Origin: Marinobacter sp. ANT_B65
GTDB taxonomy: Bacteria > Pseudomonadota > Gammaproteobacteria > Pseudomonadales > Oleiphilaceae
NCBI RefSeq assembly: GCF_002407605.1
Contig: NZ_NXGV01000004.1
Location: forward strand, 1-64,000
Length of the DNA stretch: 64,000 bases
Direction: 5' to 3'
Shown here: positions 55,403-64,000 of the stretch, in pieces
How the letters are laid out: every line of letters starts with the position of its first letter
Numbering within the stretch: position 1 is the stretch's first letter
Notes under the pieces: model-generated
The model's database searches: none
What the model was told of the DNA's origin: nothing
What the model saw: only the letters and a program-made list of their open reading frames with translations
Translations under genes and position numbers: made by a program

Positions 55403-56220
55403 TGCGCAGAAAATTCGACATCACGACTGACCAGCCTGAAACCGCTGCTGACGCCCTGTGCCAGGCATCAGGGCTTCCACGCCAACGCATAAAAGACGCC
55501 ATGAACAAGGGCGCGTGCTGGTGGACACTTAAAGGCAAACTTGTACGTCTGCGACGTGCAACCAAGGAGGTCAAGGCGGGTACGCGACTACAACTGTACT
55601 ATGACGAAAACGTACTGGACCGGAAGCCTGAACCCGCAACCCTGATAACGGACAAAGCCCGTTACAGCGTATGGTACAAACCCCACGGCATGCTGGCACA
55701 GGGCTCACAGTGGGGTGATCACTGCAGCCTGCTACGCTGGGCCGAGCTTGAACTCAAGCGCCCGTGCTATCTGATCCACAGGCTCGACGCCGATGCAGCG
55801 GGGCTGATGCTCATCGCCCACGACTCGAAAGCCGCCGGCGCCCTCTCCCAGTGTTTTTCCGGGCGCACCATAACCAAGCAATACCTGGCCAGAGTTACAG
55901 GCATTATCTGCATCCAGGACCAGCTCATCGACATGCCGGTTGACGGCAAAGCCGCCATTAGCAGGGCCACCACCCTGACCACAGATGAGCCCAGTCAGAC
56001 CAGCCTCTTGCAAGTAGCCATTGAAACCGGGCGAAAACACCAGATCCGCAAGCACTTGCAGAGCATCGGGCATCCGATTGTCGGGGATCGCCTTTACGGA
56101 AGGCCTGCCAAGACTCCCCTGCAACTTCTGGCCCTCAGCCTCGAATTCGACTGCCCTCTGAGCCGGCAACGGGTAAAACTGGAACTGCCAGAGCCTCTGA
56201 ACAGACTGAGCCCTGTCTGA
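55402..56220 (+). CDS. RluA-family RNA pseudouridine synthase
   Basis: A 272-residue enzyme that isomerises uridine to pseudouridine in rRNA or tRNA. The catalytic aspartate is D129 in HRLDADAAGLMLIA, and the further family motifs are TKQYLARVTG and KHQIRKHLQSIGHPIVGDRLYG, here by its parts HQIRKHL and HPIVGDRLYG. The N-terminus has an S4-like segment (LPRQRIKDAMNKGACWW). The RNA target cannot be told from sequence. It overlaps the Usp gene stop by one base, so the two are coupled, and it converges with the esterase gene across 15 bp. Confidence 0.9.
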   Translation: MRRKFDITTDQPETAADALCQASGLPRQRIKDAMNKGACWWTLKGKLVRLRRATKEVKAGTRLQLYYDENVLDRKPEPATLITDKARYSVWYKPHGMLAQGSQWGDHCSLLRWAELELKRPCYLIHRLDADAAGLMLIAHDSKAAGALSQCFSGRTITKQYLARVTGIICIQDQLIDMPVDGKAAISRATTLTTDEPSQTSLLQVAIETGRKHQIRKHLQSIGHPIVGDRLYGRPAKTPLQLLALSLEFDCPLSRQRVKLELPEPLNRLSPV

Positions 56221-56235
56221 CCGGCCAGGGCTGAA

Positions 56236-57840
56236 TCACTGATCGGCAAACTCACCCAGCAAGTGGACTAACCCCCGCCCCAACGTGGCACGCCAATGAT
56301 AGTAATCATGCCCGGCACCGAATTCCTCCAGCATCACATCGTAACCCTTTACGGAAAGGATCTGTTCTAGTTGTCGATTGGCATTCAGGATGCCACTTTC
56401 ACCAAAATCAGTCTCGAATACCCCTGCACTCAGATAAAAACGGACCGGCAAAAGGGGGGCTTCCGCCAGCCTTGCATTCAACCACTCCGGACGTACATCC
56501 TCTTCCGGACTCCACCAGAAGGATCCGGACTGGCTCAACACCAGACCAAACAACTCCGGGTAACGGTAGGCCGTGCAGGCCGATGCCAGCCCCCCGAAAC
56601 TGGCGCCGGCCAGCAGCGTCTGCTCCCCGGAAAATACCAGTCCGGTTTTGCCCGCGACAAAAGGCAGCAGCTCCAGCGCCATAAAATCGGCAAAGGTTTC
56701 GTTGCAAGGCAATTCACTATTGCGCGCGCTGCGGTTCGGATTGCTCACAAACACAGCAACAACCGGAGGAATCTCTCCACTGCGGCTCAGGTTATCCAGA
56801 ATTCTCGGTGCAGGCACTTTGCTCAGATAATCATCTCCGTCAAAGAAAATAACCAGGGGCACTGCATCATCCCCGGAGGCGTTTAAATCCTCAGGTACCA
56901 TAATAGCGATATCCCGGGTATTACCGAGCCGGTCACTGGTCAGCGGGTAACGGGAAGGCTCCGGCAACGGACGATCGCCATCGAGCAGGTTGTCCGAAGG
57001 CGCCTTGTCCAATTCCAGCACTGAGCGCGAGTTGTAAACATCCGAAGCCCCGCCGGGATACCAAACGTGTGGATTGGCCGGGTCCCTCTGTGCCGTGGCA
57101 AGAATCGCAACCCGCTGATCCCGGGGGGAGCCATTCACTCTGGGAACATCCGGCGCCAGCATATAGCTCATACGGGTATCAGCAGGCATAGCGTAACTCC
57201 GGTACCAGATATCCGTACCTGCAAGCCGGAACAAAGGATCATGCTCGTAGCCAGGCCCACCGAAGAGAAGCACCCGGTCGTTGGCGCCGTACCACAGAAA
57301 GGTCACCAGACGCTCATCAGCTTTCAGGCCCGAATCCGGTACATCGTCCGGCAATTCGACCAGAGGGGTTCCATCGGCTACCAGCGAAGACCAGACGCTA
57401 TCCGGAGTCTGGCCGTTTTGCAGCGCTTGTCGTGCCGACAGGACTCTCCTGCTCTGGATATCGGAACGAATATTTTCTCCGGGAGCCAGCAGCGGTACCT
57501 TCTCGAGTTTCAGGTGCACCTCTGCCTCAGGCCTTAAAGTCTGAATGACCAGACGGTAGTTCCCGGCTTCCGGGGCTGCAAAGTAAATCCACGCTTCCGA
57601 ATCGCCGTGGCCAGCCAGGTAACGAACAGGACCACTGTCATCATGGATCATGGCTTCCAGCGCCGACTGACCAGACAGATGCCCCCGAATGTACTCACCT
57701 TTTTTCAGCGCCACTGGCAGGCTGTAATGCTCGCCTGCATCTATGGTGAAACGAATATTGACAGGTAGTTCCAGCGTTGCACCATTTGCCGCCAGGGCAG
57801 CCAGCGATATCACCAGAAAAGGCATTAACCTCCTGAACAT
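56236..57840 (-). CDS. Exported catecholate siderophore esterase (Fes/IroE/PfeE-like)
   Basis: A 534-residue predicted periplasmic hydrolase. A signal peptide covers about 1-21 (MFRRLMPFLVISLAALAANG). The next 110 residues are a beta-sandwich (PPC-like, AGEHYSLPVALKKGEYIRG), and the rest is an alpha/beta-hydrolase of the esterase D/enterochelin esterase type. The nucleophile serine is in GASFGGLASA (about residue 414), an acid region is near FETDFGESG and the histidine is in AGHDYYHWRATL. It lies right behind a TonB receptor, so it probably hydrolyses the imported triscatecholate to release iron. The cytoplasmic Fes of E. coli lacks a signal peptide; PfeE and IroE have one. Confidence 0.85.
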   Translation of the reverse strand: MFRRLMPFLVISLAALAANGATLELPVNIRFTIDAGEHYSLPVALKKGEYIRGHLSGQSALEAMIHDDSGPVRYLAGHGDSEAWIYFAAPEAGNYRLVIQTLRPEAEVHLKLEKVPLLAPGENIRSDIQSRRVLSARQALQNGQTPDSVWSSLVADGTPLVELPDDVPDSGLKADERLVTFLWYGANDRVLLFGGPGYEHDPLFRLAGTDIWYRSYAMPADTRMSYMLAPDVPRVNGSPRDQRVAILATAQRDPANPHVWYPGGASDVYNSRSVLELDKAPSDNLLDGDRPLPEPSRYPLTSDRLGNTRDIAIMVPEDLNASGDDAVPLVIFFDGDDYLSKVPAPRILDNLSRSGEIPPVVAVFVSNPNRSARNSELPCNETFADFMALELLPFVAGKTGLVFSGEQTLLAGASFGGLASACTAYRYPELFGLVLSQSGSFWWSPEEDVRPEWLNARLAEAPLLPVRFYLSAGVFETDFGESGILNANRQLEQILSVKGYDVMLEEFGAGHDYYHWRATLGRGLVHLLGEFADQ

Positions 57841-57859
57841 CCCCCATTACCTCCCATAG

Positions 57860-57887
57860 AAAAAAGGCGACCTGAAAGCCGCCTTTT
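57860..57887 (-). terminator. Terminator between siderophore receptor and esterase genes
   Basis: AAAAGGCGGC ... TCGCCTTTTTTC on the minus strand forms a stem-loop with an A-tract and U-tract on opposite sides. It starts 14 bp after the receptor stop and ends 20 bp before the esterase start. The esterase would then be expressed by read-through or its own promoter, at a lower level than the receptor. Confidence 0.75.
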
Positions 57888-57900
57888 GCTGTTTATCCAG

Positions 57901-59814
57901 TCAGAAATCGTAGCTCAGACCGGCATAGACACTCCGGCCGACAAGGTTGCTGTAATAGTCATCGTTATCGTCGCTCAGGCTGGCGTTCGTCAGGTTATTG
58001 ATACCCGCCCGCAAAACCAGCCCTTTGGCCACACGACTGTTCACAGACACATCGAATAACGTATAAGATGGCTGTTTCTCGGCGCTGTAGTTCTTCTGCC
58101 CGCCTGTATACTCAGCACCGAAACGCAGACCGGTACTTTCAAGCACCTGCCAGTTAACACCAGCGCTCAGAGTGTGCCTTGGATGGTAGGCCAGCTCTCC
58201 TGCACCGTTTTCCTCGGTATCCAGATAGGCATAGGCTGCATCCATTTTTACCGCACTGCTCAACTCCAGCTCGCCTTCAAGCTCAAGCCCCCAGAGCTGC
58301 ACTTCGTTCAGATTTACCCAGGCCCGGGCATTGGTCGCCGAATCATAAGTAGCGGTAATCATGTCCTCAACGTCCGAACGGAACAGAACCGCACTCATGC
58401 GCCACATATTCTGATCGACCTCTGCACCGATCTCGTAGTTGGTACTGGTTTCCGGCACAAGGTCCGGATTACCCGGGATAAAACAGCTGCCACCACAACT
58501 GACGATCCGATATTCCTCAACCAGCTGATACAGACCCGGCGCCTTGAACGCTGTACTGACACCGCCCTTCAGGGACACGCCTTCATTCAGGCGATACACC
58601 AGATAACCCCGCGGCGTGAACTCACCATCAAATTCATCGTGATTCTCATAACGACCACCCAGCGTCATGGTCAAGCGGTCATTCAGACGTAGCTCATCCT
58701 GCAGATAAACCGCCTGGATCTGCGCATCGGCGCCACCAGTCCTGGTAAAGGAAACGTCATCACTCACTTCCTGCTCCCTGAACTCATAGCCGGCGGTGAG
58801 GCCGTGAACACCAAGGACAAAACTGCTACTGCCCGCAACGGTAAGATTCTCTTCTTTCAGGTAACGTTGCTGAGGAGCCGGATAAAGGATGTTGAAATCA
58901 TCGACATCCGCCTGCTCAAAATTCACGTTCAGGCGGGTACTACCCCAGCCCCAGTTACCCTCATGACCCAATGAATAGGTTTCCCGTTCAATTTCCTGCG
59001 CACGGTAATCCGGCCCCGCGCTGTATATGCCGTATGGGCGCTCATCCCGGTTAACGCTGACATCCGCCGACAGGGTCTGCCGGTTATCAATATCCCAGCT
59101 CAGGGAACCGGACAGGTTGCGGGCCTCTTTTTCCTCCCGTTCCGGAACATCATCCTCATTATTCACATACCAGGCATCGCGATCATAAAACTCGCCACTA
59201 AGCCGCACATAGACGTCATTCGCCAGAGGTCCAGCAGTTGAGAGGTTGGTACGCAGCTCATCCCCTTCTTCACCTTCAAGCACAGATTCGTACATTGCAT
59301 CCAGAGAGGCTGTCCACTCGCCAGAGGCCTTCCTGGTAATGATATTGATGACACCACCCATAGCGTCGGCACCATAGAGTGACGACATAGGCCCGCGTAC
59401 AATTTCAATCCGCTCGATACTTGAGCGGGGAATGGAGCTGTAATCAAAGTCCCCTCCTCGCCAGAGAGCACCAGAAGATGACACCCGCTTCCCATCAATC
59501 AGAATCAGGGTATAGCCCCCGTCAAGACCACGTATGCGAACCTCATCCCGACCGTTACCGTCTGTGGCATTAATCACCCCCACATTCCGGCTGATCAGAT
59601 CCGCAACGCTCGCAGAAGGATTGTCCCGGAGAGTTTGCTCATCAATCACCGAGGTAAAAGCCGGAGCTGTCAACTGGGTATGTTCCGTGCCAGAGGCGGT
59701 TACCACCAACGCGTCGAGCTCCTGAACTTCAGCGGACACAGGCGAGTGGATCAGCATCAAAGCAGATGCCAGCGACGAAAGAGAGACAGCACCAAAAACA
59801 GGCTTCCGGGTCAT
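57901..59814 (-). CDS. TonB-dependent catecholate siderophore receptor (FepA/PfeA-like)
   Basis: A 637-residue outer-membrane receptor. A signal peptide covers about 1-28. The TonB box region is DALVVTASGTEH, followed by the plug domain to about 155 (SVADLISRNVGVIN, then DGGYTLILIDGKRVSS and RGPMSSLYGADAMGGVINI in parts). A 22-strand barrel then ends in GLSYDF, with the terminal phenylalanine needed for assembly. It is shorter than E. coli FepA (about 720) and nearer IrgA and Iha length. A Fur box lies 90 bp upstream. The esterase after it suggests an enterobactin-like ligand; ligand identity is inference. Confidence 0.9.
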   Translation of the reverse strand: MTRKPVFGAVSLSSLASALMLIHSPVSAEVQELDALVVTASGTEHTQLTAPAFTSVIDEQTLRDNPSASVADLISRNVGVINATDGNGRDEVRIRGLDGGYTLILIDGKRVSSSGALWRGGDFDYSSIPRSSIERIEIVRGPMSSLYGADAMGGVINIITRKASGEWTASLDAMYESVLEGEEGDELRTNLSTAGPLANDVYVRLSGEFYDRDAWYVNNEDDVPEREEKEARNLSGSLSWDIDNRQTLSADVSVNRDERPYGIYSAGPDYRAQEIERETYSLGHEGNWGWGSTRLNVNFEQADVDDFNILYPAPQQRYLKEENLTVAGSSSFVLGVHGLTAGYEFREQEVSDDVSFTRTGGADAQIQAVYLQDELRLNDRLTMTLGGRYENHDEFDGEFTPRGYLVYRLNEGVSLKGGVSTAFKAPGLYQLVEEYRIVSCGGSCFIPGNPDLVPETSTNYEIGAEVDQNMWRMSAVLFRSDVEDMITATYDSATNARAWVNLNEVQLWGLELEGELELSSAVKMDAAYAYLDTEENGAGELAYHPRHTLSAGVNWQVLESTGLRFGAEYTGGQKNYSAEKQPSYTLFDVSVNSRVAKGLVLRAGINNLTNASLSDDNDDYYSNLVGRSVYAGLSYDF

Positions 59815-59901
59815 AGCATTTCCTTATAAAAACCGCCCCCAAAAGGGCATGCAGGGCAAGGATCCACCCCTGGTTACAATGTCAGACAATCAAAGGATCG
59901 A

Positions 59902-59920
59902 AATGCTAATCGTTATCATT
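59902..59920 (-). promoter_or_regulatory. Fur box of the siderophore receptor gene
   Basis: The minus strand reads AATGATAACGATTAGCATT, close to the 19-bp Fur consensus GATAATGATAATCATTATC (about 15 of 19). It lies 88-106 bp upstream of the receptor start, where Fur would repress when iron is plentiful. Confidence 0.8.
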
Positions 59921-59973
59921 AATAAATGCAAACAAGCACATACACTGAATCAGAGACACAGAAATGACCTGGA

Positions 59974-60000
59974 CAAAAAAGCCCTGAAGGACTCAGGGCT
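59974..60000 (-). terminator. Rho-independent terminator of yicC
   Basis: AGCCCTGA and TCAGGGCT form a perfect 8-bp stem around a 5-nt loop. On the minus strand TTTTTT follows directly. It lies 32-58 bp after the yicC stop. Confidence 0.9.
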
Positions 60001-60031
60001 CGGACAGAGTTATAACGTAAAGGCGGGAAAG

Positions 60032-60898
60032 CTACTCGAGGTTTTGAACCTGCTCACGCATCTGTTCAATCAATACTTTCAGATCGACAGCAGCACGAGT
60101 AACCCCGGCATCAATACTCTTGCTGCTGAGGGTGTTGGCTTCACGGTTCAGCTCCTGCATCAGGAAGTCCAGGCGGCGCCCAATCGCTTCATCTCGCCCA
60201 AGAGTGTCGATAACTTCGCTGATGTGAGCATCCAGCCGGTCCAGTTCTTCTGCAACATCGCTCTTCTGGGCCAGCATGACCATTTCCTGGGCAATCCGTT
60301 CGGGCTCCAGCTCCACCCCTGCCTTCCGGAAGCGCTCGCGGAGATGCTCATCCTGAGCCTTGAGCAGCCCGGGCATATTCTCACGAACAGTCGCCACCAG
60401 GGTTTTCATTTGTGTTAACCGCGTGTCGAAAAGGGGCCTTAAACGCTCACCTTCCCGTTCACGCACAATCGCAAGCTCTGCTACTGTCTCCCGGAAGAGC
60501 GCTAGCGCTGCCTCCCGTACAGAACTGAAATCCTGCTCCGGCACCGACAGCACTCCAGGCCAGCGCAGAACATCAAGGGCATTGATATGAGCCGGATTAT
60601 CCAGGATGCGGTTGACGTGATTTGCGGCCTCGTTAACGGCATTCGCTATCTCCTCATTAATCTCAAAACCGGGAACACCGGCAGAGGCAGACTGGAGACG
60701 AATTGACACGTCAACTTTGCCCCTCTTCAGCTGTTTCCGCAGTTCTTCCCGAAAAGGGTTTTCAAGCTCTCGCAGGGCCTCCGGCAGCCGAAAAGACGGC
60801 TCAAGATAACGGTGATTAACGGTACGAATCTCGCAGGTCAGTGTTCCCTGACGATCCTGAACGTCTCTCCGGGCAAATGCGGTCATACTTTTGATCAT
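60032..60898 (-). CDS. yicC: YicC family endoribonuclease
   Basis: A 288-residue protein from ATG 60898 (MIKSMTAFARRDVQD). Conserved segments are EIRTVNHRYLEPSFRLPEALR, KRGKVDVSIRLQ and the C-terminal RRLDFLMQELNREANTLSSKS, here by its ends RRLDFLMQELNRE and ANTLSSKS. E. coli YicC is a ribonuclease involved in small-RNA and late-growth RNA turnover. A frame to 60931 adds 11 unconserved residues. It is divergent from rph across 180 bp. In Pseudomonas it is followed by gmk; here a terminator and the inserted iron block come next. Confidence 0.95.
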   Translation of the reverse strand: MIKSMTAFARRDVQDRQGTLTCEIRTVNHRYLEPSFRLPEALRELENPFREELRKQLKRGKVDVSIRLQSASAGVPGFEINEEIANAVNEAANHVNRILDNPAHINALDVLRWPGVLSVPEQDFSSVREAALALFRETVAELAIVREREGERLRPLFDTRLTQMKTLVATVRENMPGLLKAQDEHLRERFRKAGVELEPERIAQEMVMLAQKSDVAEELDRLDAHISEVIDTLGRDEAIGRRLDFLMQELNREANTLSSKSIDAGVTRAAVDLKVLIEQMREQVQNLE

Positions 60899-61079
60899 GG
60901 CAGCTCCGGTTTTGTGGTTAATCGCAATCATTGATAATCAAGCCCGAGTCTAACAGGCTGAGATCACCTGTGCTGCCCCGGAAATCAAACTCAACGTGTT
61001 ATACTTACAGGCTTTCAGGTTAACCAGAAAACGACCGGGGCAAGCTCCCGGACACTTACTTCAGATATCAGGAAACTCT

Positions 61080-61796
61080 ATGCGTCCAAGTGGCAGAACA
61101 CCCGAACAACCCAGAGAAATCCGCCTGACCCGGAACTACACCCGCCATGCCGAGGGTTCCGTGCTGGTGGAGTTCGGGGACACAAAAGTCATATGCACTG
61201 CCTCTGTAGAAAACAAAGTACCGCCCTTCCTGCGCGGCGAAGGTAAAGGCTGGATCACCGCTGAATACGGCATGCTGCCCCGCTCAACTGGCAGCCGCAT
61301 GGGCCGCGAAGCCGCCCGCGGCAAACAGGGCGGACGCACCGTTGAAATCCAGCGCCTGATCGGTCGCTCCCTGCGCGCCGCCGTCGATATGAAAGCCCTG
61401 GGCGAACACACCATCACTATCGATTGCGACGTAATCCAGGCAGACGGCGGCACACGCACAGCAGCAATCACTGGCGGTTGCGTAGCTCTGGTTGATGCCC
61501 TGAACCACCTGGTAGCAACAAAGCGCCTGAAGAAATCACCTCTGAAACAAATGGTAGCGGCGCTGTCCGTTGGAATTTACAAGGGCACTCCGGTGGTTGA
61601 TCTGGATTACCCGGAAGACTCTGAAGCTGAAACCGACATGAACGTCATCATGACCGACCAGGGTGGCTTCATTGAAATCCAGGGAACGGCAGAAGGCGCG
61701 CCCTTTGTTCAGGAAGAACTGGACAGTATGCTGGTACTTGCCAGACAAGGCATTGAGAAGTTGTTCGTGCTGCAGAAAGAAGCGCTGGAAAGCTGA
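61080..61796 (+). CDS. rph: Ribonuclease PH
   Basis: Phosphorolytic 3'-to-5' exonuclease that trims tRNA and other RNA ends. It has 238 residues from ATG 61080 ([20 protein letters not shown]). Motifs are [19 protein letters not shown], the phosphate site [19 protein letters not shown] by its parts [14 protein letters not shown], and [20 protein letters not shown] by its parts [16 protein letters not shown]. The upstream frame to 60996 is non-conserved. It is not frameshifted, unlike in E. coli K-12. The rph-crc-pyrE order is the same as in Pseudomonas. Confidence 0.97.
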   Translation: MRPSGRTPEQPREIRLTRNYTRHAEGSVLVEFGDTKVICTASVENKVPPFLRGEGKGWITAEYGMLPRSTGSRMGREAARGKQGGRTVEIQRLIGRSLRAAVDMKALGEHTITIDCDVIQADGGTRTAAITGGCVALVDALNHLVATKRLKKSPLKQMVAALSVGIYKGTPVVDLDYPEDSEAETDMNVIMTDQGGFIEIQGTAEGAPFVQEELDSMLVLARQGIEKLFVLQKEALES

Positions 61797-61823
61797 GAGA
61801 AGTTAACCCGGAAGTTTGCTGGA

Positions 61824-61848
61824 TGTCGGCACTGATACAGTGCCGACA
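61824..61848. terminator. Hairpin between rph and crc
   Basis: TGTCGGCACTG and CAGTGCCGACA form an 11-bp perfect stem with an ATA loop between the converging rph and crc genes. No long T-run follows on either side. It could terminate or insulate both transcripts. Confidence 0.55.
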
Positions 61849-61870
61849 CTCCCTGAATACTCAAGCCGGC

Positions 61871-62677
61871 TTACAAGCCAATTTCAATATCGTAATCCAT
61901 AATCACCGGAGCGTGATCCGAAAAGCTGGCCTTGCCGTCAATCCAGCCATCCTGAATAGTCTTCCGGATACCCGGGGTCATCAACTGGTAATCCACCCGG
62001 ATACCTGCATTCTTCCGTGACCCCCCGGCCTGCTCCGGCCACCAGGTAAACTGATTACTCTGTTTATTGATCTCGCGGAACGCATCAACACAGCCCATTT
62101 CATCGAATAACCGGTCAAGCCATGCACGTTCGTGGGGCAGAAAACCTGAAAAATCCAGCTTGTGGTACAAGGGGCTTGCATCGGTTACGTGATGCGCAGT
62201 CTGCAGGTTCGCACCAAAAATGAACTGGCGGCGCTTACGCAGGGTTTTTTGCATATGCAGACCAAAGGCTTCCATAAACTCATCTTTATGGTCCAGAACG
62301 GTCAGATCATCTTCGCTGATCAGCTCTTCCTCACGTCCGAGAGCACAGGGAGCCAACACACATGCCACAGAAACCTTGTCGAAATCCGCCTGAATAAAGC
62401 GTCCTTCCCGGTCCGCCTGCTCGTTGGCAAAACCGTACATAATGGCTTTCGGAAAGTGCCGCGTGTATATGCCCACGCCACCGTCTTCATTATTTTCGCC
62501 ATCTATGAAGTAGGCCTCATACCCTTCCGGGATAAGGTTGTAGTCTTCAATCTCGTAGGCTCGCATGCGGTGATCCTGAACACAGACAACGTCTGCATCC
62601 TGCTCGGCCAGCCAGTCAAAAAAACCTTTTTCAACGGCCTGAGCAAGACCATTGACGCTGATTGATACTACCCGCAT
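61871..62677 (-). CDS. crc: Catabolite repression control protein Crc
   Basis: A 268-residue member of the exonuclease III fold that has lost the nuclease site, as Crc has. The N-terminus [18 protein letters not shown] and the segment [18 protein letters not shown] closely resemble Pseudomonas Crc as I recall it. Of the ExoIII residues, N7 is S, E34 is D (VQDHR), the GDMN pair D151/N153 is lost (FGANLQ) and Y109 is not found. D229 (VDYQL) and SDHAP near the end remain; Pseudomonas Crc has SQHAP. In Pseudomonas, Crc helps Hfq hold A-rich mRNA sites and CrcZ relieves this. It lies between rph and pyrE, the crc position in Pseudomonas. Confidence 0.88.
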   Translation of the reverse strand: MRVVSISVNGLAQAVEKGFFDWLAEQDADVVCVQDHRMRAYEIEDYNLIPEGYEAYFIDGENNEDGGVGIYTRHFPKAIMYGFANEQADREGRFIQADFDKVSVACVLAPCALGREEELISEDDLTVLDHKDEFMEAFGLHMQKTLRKRRQFIFGANLQTAHHVTDASPLYHKLDFSGFLPHERAWLDRLFDEMGCVDAFREINKQSNQFTWWPEQAGGSRKNAGIRVDYQLMTPGIRKTIQDGWIDGKASFSDHAPVIMDYDIEIGL

Positions 62678-62758
62678 ACGTGTTCCCTGATTCGGTTTGT
62701 GTGTATGATACCGTTTTTACGCGTTATTAAAAGATCCACACCCGCCAGAAGCCTTGCC

Positions 62759-63397
62759 ATGCACAACTATCAGCAAAATTTTATTGAGTTTGCCATTCGC
62801 CGTAACGTACTTCGTTTTGGTGATTTTACTCTCAAATCCGGACGCACCAGCCCATATTTTTTCAACGCAGGGCTGTTCAACACTGGAGATGACTTACTAC
62901 AGTTAAGCAAAGCCTATGCCGAAGCCATCGACCGCAGCGGCCTGAATTATGACATCATTTTCGGGCCTGCCTATAAGGGCATTCCGCTGGCAACAGTGAC
63001 CGCTATGGCCCTGGCCCGCGAAGGTAACAGCAAGCCATTTGCCTTTAACCGCAAAGAAAAGAAAGATCACGGCGAAGGCGGCAGTATTGTCGGAGCCCCG
63101 TTGCAGGGTAAAGTACTTATTGTTGATGATGTGATTACGGCTGGTACAGCCATACGCGAATCCATTGATATTATCCGCGCCGCCGGGGCTGAGCCTGCCG
63201 GCGTACTGATCGCGCTGGACCGGCAGGAGCGGGGGAACAGCGAACTCTCTGCCATACAGGAAGTAGAGAGCGAGTTTGGCATCCCGGTTGTTAGTATAAT
63301 ATGTCTGGAACAGGTTCTGGACTATCTTGAGACCAATCCGGAGTTTTCTGGCCATGCCGCCAAGGTCGCCAGCTACCGGGAACTTTACGGAGTCTGA
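62759..63397 (+). CDS. pyrE: Orotate phosphoribosyltransferase
   Basis: Joins orotate and PRPP to make OMP in pyrimidine synthesis. It has 212 residues from ATG 62759 ([18 protein letters not shown]). The PRPP-binding motif is [20 protein letters not shown], and [13 protein letters not shown] and [13 protein letters not shown] are the other substrate loops. A frame extending to 62699 adds a non-conserved head. It diverges from crc across 80 bp and is followed after 3 bp by the DUF4124 gene, so the two are co-transcribed. Confidence 0.97.
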   Translation: MHNYQQNFIEFAIRRNVLRFGDFTLKSGRTSPYFFNAGLFNTGDDLLQLSKAYAEAIDRSGLNYDIIFGPAYKGIPLATVTAMALAREGNSKPFAFNRKEKKDHGEGGSIVGAPLQGKVLIVDDVITAGTAIRESIDIIRAAGAEPAGVLIALDRQERGNSELSAIQEVESEFGIPVVSIICLEQVLDYLETNPEFSGHAAKVASYRELYGV

Positions 63398-63400
63398 CTG

Positions 63401-64000
63401 ATGCACAAGCACCTGACTGCATTTTCAGCTACGGCAACAGCACTCCTGCTGACGCTTGGTATGGCAACCGTTGCTGAAGCGGGCATGTACCGTTATATAG
63501 ACGAAAACGGCCAGGTTGTGATCAGCAACACCATTCCCCAGCAAGCGACCAAGCGCGGCTACGACATTCTCAATTCGAACGGCCGCATAGTGGAAGTCAT
63601 TCCACCGGCACCGACGGAAGCTGAAATTGCCGCTCGCGAAGCGGAAAAACAGCGTCAGGAAGAACTCGCCATTCAGCGCGAGAAAGACGCTCAGTTGCTA
63701 AAGCGCTTCAGCCACCCGGATCAGGCCATAAGAGCCATGCACCGAAAGCTGGGTGAACTGCGGGGCCTGATTCAGCTCAAACGAGGTAACATTTCCGTTA
63801 TCTCAAGCCAGCTCGACAATGAACAAAGTCGTGCCGCAAACATGGAGCGCTCTGGCCAGAAAATACCAGAGGCAACCCTCGAAAAAATCCGTCGTCTTGA
63901 ATCACAGATACGCGATATAGAGAAGGATATTTCCTGGCAGACCCGGGAAACAGATGCCCTGATACAGTCGTTTGAAGCAGATATTAAACGGCTTGAAAAA
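63401..64000 (+). CDS. DUF4124 domain envelope protein (partial, runs off the window)
   Basis: The first 200 residues of an exported protein; no stop before the right edge. A signal peptide covers about 1-28 (TALLLTLGMATVAEA). DUF4124 follows, with the pattern YRYIDENGQVVISNTIPQQ (about 30-50). The rest is a long charged helix and coiled coil (EREAEKQRQEEL-like, KRFSHPDQAIRAMHRKLGEL, then EKIRRLESQIRDIEKDI). The function of DUF4124 is unknown. It lies 3 bp after pyrE with its start next to the pyrE stop. Confidence 0.9.
   Translation, partial: MHKHLTAFSATATALLLTLGMATVAEAGMYRYIDENGQVVISNTIPQQATKRGYDILNSNGRIVEVIPPAPTEAEIAAREAEKQRQEELAIQREKDAQLLKRFSHPDQAIRAMHRKLGELRGLIQLKRGNISVISSQLDNEQSRAANMERSGQKIPEATLEKIRRLESQIRDIEKDISWQTRETDALIQSFEADIKRLEK

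Noticed and set aside
61871..62677. Annotation as exonuclease III (xthA)
   Set aside because: Most catalytic residues are replaced, and both sequence segments and the rph-pyrE context fit Crc better.

Overview
The window is a chromosomal segment from a gammaproteobacterium related to Pseudomonas, most probably Marinobacter. That reading rests on the 16S rRNA 5' end at the left edge, whose first variable loop looks Marinobacter-like to me, on gene orders shared with Pseudomonas, and on the protein sequences. It is inference; no search was run. Almost all of it is dense housekeeping sequence. I see no prophage, insertion sequence or CRISPR array.

Layout. 0-0.5 kb: start of an rRNA operon on the minus strand, with two tandem promoters and a boxA. 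0.5-7.3 kb: tyrS, a MepM-type murein endopeptidase with anmK, then erpA, a bactofilin, a DUF6776-like membrane protein and argC. 7.4-12.3 kb: a ClC channel, hemJ, and a tightly overlapping thiD-thiE-hemL run in which thiD has no normal start codon. 12.4-18.5 kb: mrcB with a small lipoprotein, an APH/P-loop fusion, a pentapeptide protein, a Rieske protein and sfsA. 18.7-30.6 kb: dksA, gluQRS, a small cbrX-like gene, cbrA, cbrB, a CrcZ-like small RNA, pcnB, folK, panB, panC and pgi. 30.6-37.8 kb: a second folK, folB, plsY, tsaD, the rpsU-dnaG-rpoD operon and a CAT-anticodon tRNA. 37.8-45 kb: a looser accessory stretch with an orphan lipoprotein, a PEP-CTERM-like protein, a DUF4398/OmpA lipoprotein pair and a molybdopterin oxidoreductase. 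45-54.3 kb: an HDOD protein, recG, oxyR, an epimerase-like protein, ridA, spoT, rpoZ and gmk. 54.5-59.9 kb: a universal stress protein, a pseudouridine synthase and a Fur-controlled catecholate siderophore receptor with a periplasmic esterase. 60-64 kb: yicC, rph, a Crc homologue, pyrE and a cut-off DUF4124 protein.

The most interesting signal is an apparently complete carbon catabolite repression circuit of the Pseudomonas type. CbrA (sensor) and CbrB (sigma-54 activator) are followed by a 640-bp gap that lacks a gene. That gap holds three or four TGTTAC/GTAACA boxes, a textbook -24/-12 promoter, an approximately 390-nt non-coding region with five A-rich CA motifs (two of them in hairpin loops), and a terminator. 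This matches the architecture of crcZ, the RNA that sequesters Hfq/Crc. Crc itself lies 37 kb away between rph and pyrE, with its exonuclease III active site degraded. A candidate Hfq/Crc target (an AACAAAAACA run directly before the ribosome binding site) precedes the molybdopterin oxidoreductase.

Other points worth checking are the apparent ATC start of thiD, two folK copies 4 kb apart, the missing panD in the panB-panC-pgi run, and an iron-uptake block inserted between yicC and gmk.
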